Origin: Gamarada debralockiae
Lineage: Eukaryota; Ascomycota; Leotiomycetes; Helotiales; Hyphodiscaceae
Reading direction: 5' to 3'
NCBI GenBank assembly: GCA_002803225.1
Contig: NXFV01002035.1
Coordinates: 1-64,000, forward strand
Length of the DNA: 64,000 bases
A program made the translations under genes and the position numbers. The notes under the pieces were generated by a model that saw nothing but the letters and a program-made list of their open reading frames with translations, was not told where the DNA came from and did not search any database. Of the stretch, positions 46,869-58,313 are shown one piece after another (within the stretch, counting starts at the first letter, position 1; each line of letters starts with the position of its first letter).

Positions 46869-49440
46869 ATTTGTGGAACAGAGTTTCTAGGAATTGAGTA
46901 CAGTTGCATGGAAGAAAAAAGGCCAAGAGGAAGGACCCAAGACTTGACTGAAGACTCCTACTGAGAAATACCATATTACTGACTATTCGCGTGAAAGATA
47001 CTCTATACTTTGATGAAATTTCACTTCTCTCCATTGAACTACAAAGTAGAGTCGATTTTCTTTTGTTTGGGAGGCCTTGGAGTGTTTATAGCTGAGAGTA
47101 TACTCGATACTCTGAAAACGCCACGAGAGAATGGAGTTTTGAAACGAGGACACGAAATCGACTTGGCATCGCACGATCGAACTTGAAGTACTAAAGCAGC
47201 CGATCACATGATGATGTCTTGCTGTAGACATGACTTCCGAGTAAACAGAGACTCCTCCATCCACCAAAATCACTTATAACAAAATTAAGGGGGTGGGGTT
47301 GGTTGGTTGTCGGTTGGTTCCAAGCCATCACGTGGGATAAGTATCCCTGAAATCTGTTTCACCATAAAAAGCTTGGCACACTTATCCCCTGAAGATCCGA
47401 CGATCCTCCTATCACAATCAAAAAGTTTTGAAAAGCGGATCTCCAACATATCTGGAGTAACGTTCAATTGCCTCATTTTGAGAACTGAAGTTGCAACAAG
47501 CATTCGTAATGACGACGCGCGTTCGTTGTACAAAAAGTTCCGTGGAGGGAAAGAGGCGCTGGGCTTTATTCTCCTTTTGTGTAACGTTGGACATGAATGG
47601 ATGGGTCCACGGCAGGCTACAGTAGTAACCCTACACACACCCGCAGGTTTGCGGCGGGTAAATCGGCGAATGTGTCTTTGGGTGCTTTCCATTAGATGTC
47701 AGCGATCGTTATGCAGGTACCCTGAAGGATTGAGACATGCTGTGCCCTAGGATATAGCCCTGACTCTGCAAGCGGAGAATTGAGATCTCACCTCGTGTGA
47801 AATTTGAAGCCTTCGCCGCAACTCATTTGAATTCCCTGGAGAAAGTAATTCGGGACCGAAGATTCATAGGACGGTGGGGCAGCAGTGGCGGGAGGCCGAC
47901 CGAGAGGATCCACACCTTCCTTTTTGCGATACCAAATCGTTATCACCACCAATTGATTCCCTCGTCAAATTTCATACAAACCACCTTATCTATTGTCCGC
48001 GCCGTTTCCAGCGATCAAGCCATATACAGAAAAGGGGGGATTCAACGCGTGCTTCACCGTCGCAGACTTGGCTAATAAAATTGCCCCTGGGCGCATTTCT
48101 AAATAGATTATCATGATCGCAAAGGTTATCAATGGATTAATTTAGCTGGCGTATTTAGTGGTCCGGGGTTGGGGGACCCCCTTAAACTGAACTGGTGTTT
48201 GGTTATGCTCAGGTGGCTTTATTTCAAGCATTGCGGCGTTCGGATACGGTCTGCGATTGGATTCGGCTGATTCTGAATCAGGGGAGGCTTGGCCTGGCTT
48301 CAGATGAACCTTCTGAAGTCGAGACGTTCTGGCAGAATTGGAAGATTGCTTTTCTAACCACACTCCTGCTACCAACAAGTCAATGGTGATGGGATTCAAA
48401 TGTCCGTATTTCATGTAATCTGAATGGTAAAAATAGAGGGGTTTGATCACAAAGTCGCATTTTCTTGTTACGGGAAAACTGGCGATTTTTGCCAAGGCTC
48501 GTTTGGAATTGTCGGCCAATCTTAGCGTTTACGCCACGTCCTTAATCTTCAAATTTATGCCAAGCCATGCACCAAAAGATAAGCGAATTGCAGCACGACA
48601 ACCAAAAGTATCGCCAGAATCCTCGTTTCCCATACGGGTTTTGCAGGATTTCCCCATTATACGAGGTGTATCTCGTACATCTTGCATAATTCGGAAGCTT
48701 CGAGCTCGTTTTGTTCTCCAAAGACTATCAACGCAAGCACCCTCAGCCAAGAACACCTACTGGCTTGTCATGTTCATGCGCACGCAGATGAATCTAATCC
48801 TTGAAATACAACAAATCCAAGGCCTTGGTATCTCGCATCATTGCCCTACAAGGAGAATAGGAGAGAGCGGTGTGGTACCCAAGACCGAGTCGACTGCCTT
48901 TCTCCTTGTCTGGAGCGTGCAGTGTGATAAGATTCGATGCGGCTGCTCAAACCCGTCGTTAAAGTTACACTCCAGTTTGATTCCCCTTCTGGTTGGCCCA
49001 AGGAGGCCAAGGCCACGCAACCCCACTGTTTCCGCTATTCCTCTCCGGCCGTGCCCATCTCCATACTGTCGGATAAAAGAGTTCTGTACCCCGTACACCA
49101 TACTACAATCAGATACGTAATCCCTTCGCTTTGGAAGAGGTTTCACTGTGCACCTCTTCTCTTCTCTTCCTTACATGTACAGTTGAACTGCAATCGTCCC
49201 GTGAAAATCGCTCTCCTTTGTATCTTAGACGATCCCTAATCACTTTTTTACTATTTTTGCTGGGGCTATTATTGCGTGTCTCGATGCTTGCTTGGTACAA
49301 GCCATTCTCTTCACGACTTCTCGACGACAGATCTTACGACTTCTCCGGATCGCACCATCCTAACGATTGAGCACATCTTCCTGCGACGGTTCGTTTGGTG
49401 GATGTTACAAATTCTAGGTACATAGCTTGGTGAAAGCAGA
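46869..49440. other. Intergenic region, no gene recognised
   Basis: A 2.6 kb gap. Open frames at 47307-47750 and 48443-49120 have unremarkable composition and no splice logic, so they are not called. The final 300 bases before 49441 should contain the acyltransferase promoter. Confidence 0.4.
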
Positions 49441-50902
49441 ATGAGTGTTAGACAAGAGAACGTGAAATGGGTAGATGTAAGTAACGCCTTGGCGTCTGGC
49501 GCTCCTTCTCCTGATATTACTACCCAATCATTCCTCCACCAATTCAGCACGCAATACAGCCTCGACTAACATAATTGATCGTAGGGCCTCCGCGGAATCG
49601 CATCCCTTCTCGTCGTCTTTACACATCTTGCTCGCGCATTCGATGAAGACCTCTTCAAACCCACCTCTGCGGAACATGCAGCGCCACGATTCCTCCAATA
49701 CCCCATAATACGAATACTCGTCCAAGGTCGAATTGGCGTGTCGATCTTCTCCCTCGTTACAGGATACGTGTGTGCTTTGAAGCCGATCAGACAATGTGCG
49801 GCAGGAAACCAAGAAGCTGCTTTCAGCGGCATTGCGAAGAGCGCGTTCAGGAGGATACCTAGGCTCTTACTCCCCACATCGATAGCTACGATTTTCATAT
49901 GGTTCATCTGCCAGTTTGGCATTTTCGAGGTAGCAAACAGGGTGGAGGGATGGTGGCTCAATTACACATCGCCCAACATAACGCCGTACTTTGGACAGGC
50001 CATCAAGATGTTGCTCCTGAATTTGATTACGACCTGGACGCGCTCATGGAACGTGTACGACAACAACCAGTGGACTTTGCTTCCACTCCTGAAGGGAGCA
50101 TTCCTCATTTATATCATGCTTTTTGCAACCGCATACATGAAACCACGATATCGGATGATGGTAGAGATGGGACTGTTCGTGTATTACTACATTAGCAACG
50201 ACTGTGTGTCCCCTCATCCCAAGTCTCTGCCACGTGCTAACTGAAACAGCCGCCTTTGGAATGCAATTCTTCTTTGGAGCCTTCCTCTCCGACCTCTCCC
50301 AACACGCACCCCACGTCGCATGGGTGAACTCTCGACAGTGGCCCTCCCGATTCCTCTCCCCAGTCCTAATCTTCATTGGTCTCCTGCTAGCCTCGTATCC
50401 TGAACACAATCCCGAATGGATGCCATGGTCAAACTACATGCTCCAGATGTCCACGTGGATTTTCCCCCATGATCCCGAAACCCCACGCTTTTACTCCGGC
50501 TTGGGACTCGAGTTTATGGCGCTCGGAATCCATTTCTCGAACCCAGTCAAGGACGTGTTATCAAACAAATACCTCCTCTGGTTCGGCAAGAACTCGTTCG
50601 CCGTGTACCTCCTCCATGGCACCATTCTTCGCACGGTGTTAGTATGGATGTTATTCGGCGTCAACCTGCCCGTCGATATCCTTAACGAGAATGGTGAACC
50701 TGCTCCTGGTCCCAATCTAAAGATCTGTGGAAGATTGAGATGGTACTTCTGGCTGCCGATCTGGTTTGTGATTATGTACACATGTGCGAATTTATGGACG
50801 AAACATGTGGATCCTTTCTGTGCGCGATTGACGCAGAAATTGGAGGCGTACATGTTTGAGGAGAAGGAGAATCCTCAGGAGAAGAGGATCTTGCCTCAAT
50901 GA
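49441..50902 (+). CDS. Acyltransferase-3 family membrane protein
   Basis: Three exons (49441-49476, 49585-50203, 50250-50902) close to 435 residues. The protein opens with MSVRQENVKWVDGLRGIASL; the D-G-L-R-G-x-A motif is the hallmark of the acyltransferase-3 family, whose members move acyl groups onto sugars, lipids or small molecules across membranes. About ten hydrophobic segments follow. GRIGVSIFSLVTGYV near residue 55 and KNSFAVYLLHG near 325 (the C-terminal family motif with His) are present. The tiny first exon is supported because splicing restores the catalytic-region motif. The substrate cannot be told; there is no biosynthetic partner next to it. Confidence 0.85.
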
Positions 50903-52482
50903 ACCTCTCCCTCCTTTGGAAGAGATGGATGAAGCCCCACAACACAGCGTCGGAACGATACCCCGGGCTGAGCTCGGATGGGCCACAAGCTATAGAAAGG
51001 AGGTCATTTAAAGCGATCGATAGAAGGACGTATTCAATCACCATTTAGGGATGCATGGACGGAGTTTCCCTTGCATTTTACAGTATTTCGGCGATCTGTA
51101 CCACATCCGGTGCAGAGGGCGCTTGGAGTTAGGTTTGGCCACATTTGGATAGGCATATACCCTGGAGCATCATCCAGTGGAGAAGATTGCACTTGTGCAG
51201 AAGTGTAGATAAGATGTTCGTTTCGTACATAATACCCAACCAATAACCTCGATGATTACTTTCGCGCTTCGCGGCTCGTATTTCAATTTGTGATCTAGGA
51301 TTAGTTTAGAGGGAGTGATTACGGGTGAGTGGTGTAAGATGGGTTTGGAAGGGTGAGCGGGATAGGGAAGGGCTGGATACGAGGCCAAGAATGATTGTCA
51401 GTAATTGGGCTGCTGTAGCCTTGTGACATCTAGACGTTAGATTCAACCTCGTATTCTTAGTCCATCGCCCGTTTGTGTGAGCCTTCCTTCATAATTTTAA
51501 TGAAAATACGAGGATGGGGATGAGAATCTGAGAGATTGGGGAAGATAAGGAGGGGCGCTATGGACGGTCCGCTATTAGGGTTCCTTTGTTTGGGTTTTGA
51601 GGTTTGCTGGAGCGCCTTTTGTTCGCATCACGTGATGTGTATTTGTTATTGGGCTGTGGTTAGTGGGACTTGGAGGATATGGAAAGATGAGGTTCGTGGG
51701 GTTTGAATATGGAGGACGGAAGTTGGCTGATGTGTAAGACGGGGGCGGGGTTGAGGGATAGGGAGAGTTTGCATTGGGTTGGTGGGCTTGGAAGTTTTTG
51801 GGCGGAAGGTAGAGGTTGGTGGACTTGTTGAAGGATGACTTGATTGCTGCTTCTGGAAAGGAGGGCGATAAAGTATTCATGAAACTGGAATACTAGGCCG
51901 GGCGACTAACTGAGGATTGGTTAGGTGGAATCAAATGACTTGGAGGGGAGGGTTACAAGGAGGTTTCATGAAGTACATAAATTGGAAAAGTAGGGCCGGT
52001 AGCTGAACGAGGGTGGGTAACGGGGAAACGAAACAAGGGCTTGGGAGCGGAGGTGGGGGTGATGAGGATATTTCATGAAACAGGAAGAGTAGGCAAGGCA
52101 GTCGAATGAGGATAGGGCAGTTGAAAAAGGAACAAAGACTAGAGAGGGTGTTTCTGGAGAGACTTAAGATTGAGGTTGAAAGACAAAAAGAGGGCAGGGT
52201 GATGCACACTCTTGGTTGAAGGAAGAAAGGGCTTGGGTGGAGACGACGCAAACTTTTGTGGGCGTTTGGAGAGAACTGGACGCCAGTCTGGAGGATGAAA
52301 TGACCCTGGAGATACATGTTTAGTCGCTGACGTTGACGGTGTTTCATCCCAGTATGAAATATTGTATTCTGCGCATAAGTACTACCAAAGACTAACAATC
52401 CATGAGGATACTCCCATGTTTGAAAACGTATACAAGATTCCACGAGATGTTGAATCCCGATGGACGGTATGGTGCGAAATGA
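50903..52482. other. Intergenic region with proline-rich open frame and tandem repeats
   Basis: A minus-strand frame at 51575-51880 (101 codons, Pro/Asn/Ser-rich, starting MNTLSPSFPEAAIKSS) could be a small protein, but nothing supports it beyond composition. From 51875 to 52180 there are three degenerate tandem copies of a unit of about 90-105 bases. Confidence 0.35.
51875..52180. repeat. Three degenerate tandem copies of a ~100 bp unit
   Basis: Each copy begins with TTCATGAA, followed by a GGAA..AGTAGG block and a GAGGAT or GAGGGT block. Copies start near 51877, 51966 and 52071. On the minus strand they give recurring CLLFLFHE-like peptides, but that frame is probably fortuitous. Confidence 0.5.
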
Positions 52483-53540
52483 CTAATCGATGAGGACATC
52501 CCCCTCATCTGAGAAACGTATATTCTGTCGCAAGTCCGGAAATAGGTCGCTGATTCCCATAACAGAGGTTTCTTCCCATGTATCAAATTGATTTGACAAC
52601 GGGCCTGAGACGTGAGACGGAATCTGCTCTATTTCTCCAGGGACATCATACAAAGATATCCTTGTGACTGCCAACATGGACGGGGACTGTGGCGGCAGCA
52701 AGTAATTTTTGCCGTTCCCTGATGTTGTGTAGAAAGTTGGAGCGAGTGGTGGCTCGCCGACGGTATGTTTGGTTTGCTGAAGCGTGAGGGCGAGTGAGAG
52801 TGTTTGTGCTCTACGCCGAGATCGCTTCTTTGATCCGGTGATGATGCCTTGCCAGTGAGTGTACTGACCGCAGCCAATGCGGAGATGCTGGGTTAGTTCG
52901 TCTTCGACTGACGAAAACCAGTCGATGATGATGGTTCTGAAGCCTTCCGGCATCTGTAGAAGTCAAAGGGTGGTCTATTTCAATACATCTCTCGCCCTAG
53001 AGCTTATGTTGGGGGACTTACGTGGTCGACACTAGAGAGCTCTCCGTAACGAAGGCTTCTTGTGAAATAACCGATTTCAGTTCGAAGAACGACTGCTGAG
53101 GCGAAAGCATCCGCCGTATATGCTGGGAACTCGTTGTCTGGATCCTCGAAACGGATAGCGTCCACGGATTCCTTGAGGAGCTCGCTGAGTCGGCAAAGAA
53201 CAAGGTATCGGAAGTGTACAAGGAGGTTGTACTGCTGGTGTTCATTTTCGACATTCATCCCGTCTCTGATCGTTTGTACTTGCTCCCTTGTTTGGATTGT
53301 TGAGCACAGAAGATGTGCATAGCCGCCAGCGAGCGTAACTTTGCGAATCGCGTTACAGAACTCGTCCCTATCCTCCAGAGATATTGTGAGGCATTCCTGA
53401 ACCATTTTGTCCAGCGCCTGTATGAAAGTCTTGTCTTTGGTACTGAAGCAATCCTCGATTCTGAAGGTGTACAGCCTGGAGGTTTGGCCATCAGATGTTG
53501 TTATCTGAATGCCGAAGATATTGAAGTCTTGGCTTCCCAT
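52483..53540 (-). CDS. Conserved-looking protein of unknown function
   Basis: Two exons (complement of 53022-53540 and 52483-52953) close to 329 residues, with a clean GTAAGT donor and CTACAG acceptor. The first 175 residues are helical (MVQECLTISLEDRDEFCNAI, YLVLCRLSELLKESVDAI). The second half has a basic patch, GSKKRSRRRAQ, and an acidic C terminus. There are no membrane segments and no catalytic motif I know. The ATG at 53540 gives MGSQDFNIFGIQITTSDGQ, a strand-rich start. Confidence 0.6.
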
Positions 53541-54840
53541 GTTGACGTCAAGTGAGGGGAGCGATCTTAGCTCGATGTTTTTGAAAAGCGCGGCATGAGC
53601 AACTGCGAGATGTTAGGATTGCGATAGGATTGCAAGAAAGGGATAGAATGAACTTGCCTGAATCATAAAAGGATGCTGCATAAGATACAACTCTTCCTGC
53701 ATTGAGTATTCTTGTGACATGCGCTTTACAGTCTCGACAGACTCCGGTGACAGAATCTCGTTGACACTGTTGGCTGATATTCAGAATTGGAGAGACCTCG
53801 ATCTTGGATTAGAGAGGGAATGGTACCAAATGTTTGCTGGCCCAGCAAAAAGGACAACTGTCCAATTTGGATAGAACTCCGGCCATCCTGTTCTGCTGGC
53901 GACGATGATATATATAGACAAGGCTGAGCAGCAAGCAGTAAAATATTGAGAGCGCGAATTGTAACAAGGTAAAAGGGTGTCCTCTCCAAAAATGATGTTC
54001 TACATGTCGTAACGATGATGTTTGAAAAGAAGAGGAAATGGGGACAAATATCAATGATAATGATATTGGGGAAAATGAGCTGGGCGGGGCGACGCATCAC
54101 AGTTTTAGTACAATAATGAGCGGCCCGGATGTGATTGGTTCAATCATGAACAGCGTTGAAGCCACACGACGGCTGGGGTCCGCCTCACCAGAACGACGGC
54201 GAACACCTCACCCGACTAAGGCCATTACTCCATATCTGACTTTATTGATGCTTCGCGTTGCATCAATACTGTCAAATTCCCTTCAGTTGTCCAAATTTGA
54301 TACGTGGGAGCAATAAGATTCTCTCGACTAGTCGCACCACATGAGCAGCAACTGTACGGTGTTACTGGCAGAATACCAGAAACAATATGCTCATGAACAT
54401 CCGTGACGAACTTTTTCTGAACAAGTAATTGAATGCGATTACTATCGACTCTGTCGTAGATATGCTGTGAGCACGTACTGCTCAAAATCTCTGGTGGAAA
54501 TGTGAGGAGGAGGAAAGGAGAGGGAGGTACCGTGAAAGATGACGAAGAATCAGGCATTATATCACGTGCTGATCGATGCAGCCTCGCTTGTGGCGTGGCG
54601 GCTGCTCATCCGCCAAAAGTTCCCGGCATCATCACCGCAACAACTTCTCGACCACGTAGCGCCATGATACCGTTTCTGCCCATAGCTCAACGACCCCAAT
54701 GATGACTGCAGTTGCAAATCGCTATATATTAGTCCCTCGAGGTTCCGAATTACTATGGCTGTGGGATCCATGCTTCGGGTTCAAATGAGCAGAGCTACAA
54801 CACTGAGCTAGGAGCAAACGCTCAACTTCGAAGAGGGATC
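53541..54840. other. Intergenic region between divergent genes
   Basis: No gene recognised in 1.3 kb. It separates divergent transcripts and should hold both promoters. A tRNA-like word near 54790-54830 was examined and rejected. Confidence 0.4.
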
Positions 54841-56929
54841 ATGTCTTCGAGTCGTATGCGACGTGGCAAGCAGGCTGCTGGTAGGGACTTTCCAGCGCGG
54901 TGGTCTGAATGGGAATGGAATGCCGACCACAATCGTGATGCTCGATATCGTCTTCGCTCGCCGGGTATGGCTGCCAAACATATTTCTTGAACGGACTGCA
55001 ACTGAAAACCACAGGGGAATACGAATATGACTGCCCAGAACCGTCATGTTCGCAGACATTCGGAAGCACCAACGAACGTGATCGCCATTATCGGACGGTT
55101 CATTCAAATAACGGCGAAAGGCCCTATGTGTGTCTCAGAGAAGGATGCCCCGCAGATGTGAAGAGTTGGACAAACCGGGAGAAACTCAGGACTCACAACA
55201 AGAAGTGGCATGGCCCTTACTCCTGCCCGGAGCCCAACTGTTGTCGCCAGTTTCCCAACGGCTTTGGTTCTCAAGCGGAACTGGATGGACATCAGAGGTC
55301 CGAACATGGAGGACCTCCAGAGCTTCTACCTTACTCTTCTCAAGGGTCAGATTTGGAACCTATCAGTCGACAGTATTCAGCACTTGCACCAGCGAAAAAA
55401 CACAAATCGAAGGCTGTTGATCGATCTACTACTTGGTCGGAATGGATTTGGGATGCACCAAACTCGCAATGGTATCGCACTTGCTATGATACACAAGGTA
55501 GGTGTTGCAGCATCCCTTACACCGCCGTCTCTTCCTATCGTACGAGGAGATGGGCTCTTCCATTTTATTGACTTTGGATAGGGAATACTTTGTATGACAC
55601 AAGAGAAGCTCAGACGCCTGTCCAGGAGACACCTCGAGATGGAGCTGGCTCGAACACAGACTACACAGTTAGTCAGTACGCCACTAGTAACACCGGTGGA
55701 GAGCAAATATATTATGAAAACGACAGATACGAATATCAAGCGACTTCAACAGCTGATGACACGTTGTCAAACGCCCTTCAAAGGACTACCATTACAGAGA
55801 CACTGCCTGTGGCCTATTCTGTATCCTACGAGAATACCCTGTCAAACTCAACGCTCCTATCTCAAGCCGCAACCTCAGTTGGTAAATCTTCGTTGAATCT
55901 CACCAACGTCCAATATAGTTGATTGAACTCTATAGGCTATTTTCCCGAAGGATCTGCTGGGGCTTATCCAGTCGCCCGAGATAGAGAACAGTTGTTCTAT
56001 GGCGGCTACCCACAGATGCAAAATGCTGCCAGCAACATCTACACCGCCACATCAGTAACAAATTACCCCTCGACAGCCTTTTCACCGCTAAATCCTAGTG
56101 AGTGCATTCAGCGAATCTTTAGATATATGCTTACAACAGAGAGGCGCCCAACAAACCGCAGAAGCAGTCGACCAAGGCGATAACGGCGCGGCAACTCCGA
56201 GAGAGACGATCAGTGGAACCCAGGGAAACGAAGATACTCTGGACAAAAGTACGCCAAGGCCACCCGATTCAAACTAATGCGCTGACAAGCTACAGGGTTC
56301 AAGATCCACAGCTCGAAGCATTTCAAGCCTGGTCAAGCACGTCTCACTCAATGTCTTGTGCCGCAGTTAGTGCTGACTGTCAACTAGGTATTCAAGATTG
56401 TCTGGTCTGAGCCAAGAGGGGAGAGCTCAAACACAGCCGAGATAGCCTCTACCGTGGGCGAGACCAAATTTGGTCAAATGGTCCACTCAACCATAAGACG
56501 CTTCGTGATAGTAGCTGGTGACAATGGTCACTGCCAATGCATGTAAGTTTTACAATTACCCTTCTGACTAGTCTGATTTAAACTGACCTTCTCAGTCCCA
56601 TCCTGACGTATCAATATCAGGGGGCCACGAAATGGGGCGTCAATCGTCATGATCATGCCATCATATACATTGGTGAACAACCACCTACCCCGGTCAGTGG
56701 CGAGGAGCTGACCAAACGCCCCATTCAAATGATTCCGAGATCTCACCGCGACAAACTCGATTCTACTTCACGAATCAACTACGCGAAAATATACACAGTC
56801 GAGCACAATGTGAAAGTGTGCTTCATTGGACACATCGCAGATGCTTCAGTGCAGCAATTTTTGATTGATTTTGATGCTACTTGGTGCAAGAAGAGGCAGC
56901 TCGACAGAGATAGCTACAACTACGGGTAG
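54841..56929 (+). CDS. C2H2 zinc-finger protein with C-terminal DUF6590 domain
   Basis: Eight exons (54841-54964, 55015-55497, 55582-55881, 55936-56097, 56162-56248, 56296-56336, 56388-56542, 56596-56929) close to 561 residues. An N-terminal W-rich segment (WSEWEWNADHN) precedes three C2H2-type fingers, beginning YDCPEPSCSQTF, YVCLREGCPADV and YSCPEPNCCRQF, with their His pairs. A low-complexity Ser/Thr/Gln linker follows. The DUF6590 domain shows FKPGQVFKIVWSEP, then RRFVIVAGDNGHCQC, then SRINYAKIYTVEHNVKV near the end. The intron 56337-56387 works only with a GC donor (GCACGT) and contains an in-frame stop if retained. DUF6590 is fungal-specific and without assigned activity; a nuclear role is suggested by the fingers. 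Confidence 0.8.
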
Positions 56930-56989
56930 TTGTCATTAGTGCTCCGCTATTTGTACTGTATATTAGCAGAAGCTTATCGGGGTAACAGT

Positions 56990-57850
56990 AGAACTCTCGA
57001 GATTGAGAGATATTATAGCATAATGAAACGTTATGCCAACAACAAATATATACATTTGGCAGAGGATTTACTAAGGAGGTAAGTTATTGTCTAGGATCTT
57101 AAAGCATTCTAATTGCAAATGTTTAAATATTAGACAATACAAAGAGAGAGTGTAGGTTTGTCACAAGTTGCCATCTCTTTACTACACTTGCAAGTCTTCT
57201 CTCCTTATTTTTTAGGTTATATTTTACTTGATTTATGTTCTTATGTATTTAAGAACTCGGTAATGAATTATATAATAAGTTAAAGAGATTGATACTAGTG
57301 CCGAGGCTATATATTAGGTAACCAAGTTTGGGACGAAATTAATTTATTGCAAGCTTGAAAGTTTCGGGTTGTATATCTACTATATACAGGCTTTTAAATT
57401 ATTATCACATGATATAAGGAATTTTATTACAACCTCTAGCAACTTTAGCAATTTGATATTTAGAAGAGTAAGTGTAAATGCAAGCAAAGTAGGGGCCAAG
57501 GACAACACATGAAAGACACCAAGTTCTCATGTCCTCTACCTATTTCTATATACTCTCTTAGTACCAAGTCCTTTAGTATCAGCTGAAGTGCAAAGTTCGC
57601 ATCCAAACTTATACAACTCCGAAACATTCTAACACGTCACATAATATCAATTGAATAATTGAGGGGTGATTAGCAGTGTCTTCTCTCTTGAAAAGATTGG
57701 TTCTGCACCTTAAATTCTTTACTACATCTACTAAGATTTATCTAGATTATAGCCCCTAGACTATTAAACACTTAATACTAAATAACTTTATGTAAGCTTA
57801 AGTTTTAACTTTATTGGGGCTTTAGTATAATAGAATTAAGAAAATACAAG
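56990..57850. other. AT-rich degenerate island
   Basis: A block of very AT-rich sequence with stops in all frames and no gene. This is the usual look of an old transposon mutated to low GC. No terminal repeats were found. Confidence 0.6.
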
Positions 57851-58313
57851 GCTTGATAGATGGGAAGTGCCCAAAAAATAGCAAATGAAGCCTAGAACGG
57901 AAACTCTTCGAATGTTCAAGTAACAACTTCACTTTGACAGTGAACTCGTTAAAGCACGTCTTCTGAGAGTTTCGGGGAGAGCACCCTTTGTGCAAGATTA
58001 TATTTGATAATATTTCCAGACGGATCGCGCTCAGAGGGAAATTAGCATGTTGGCGACATTTCTCAACTTTGAAGCAGCAGAATTTTGAGGAAGGCTGGTC
58101 GAGTTGTCCGCAGCTGGTCGAATTTTCTAAGCAGTAGGAAAAGGCTGCCATTGTTGATCAGAAATGCATTGCAGGGGTCTCAGGTGAACAGCGAATCATT
58201 GGTTTGCGACGCAGGCGTGCATATCTGCAGCAGGGTACATACCTCAAGGAGGGCTGCCTGCTGCATGTACTAATGTGTTATTTATCAGAGCTGCCACTTC
58301 GTTTGAAAATAAG

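Noticed and set aside
47307..49146. Open frames of 100-225 codons in the 46.9-49.4 kb gap
   Set aside because: No recognisable family, overlapping frames on both strands, and no splice logic.
54785..54835. tRNA-like word on the minus strand containing TAGCTCAGTGTTGTAGC
   Set aside because: The D-arm-like part is present, but there is no T-arm with a GTTCRANYC loop or a closing acceptor stem.
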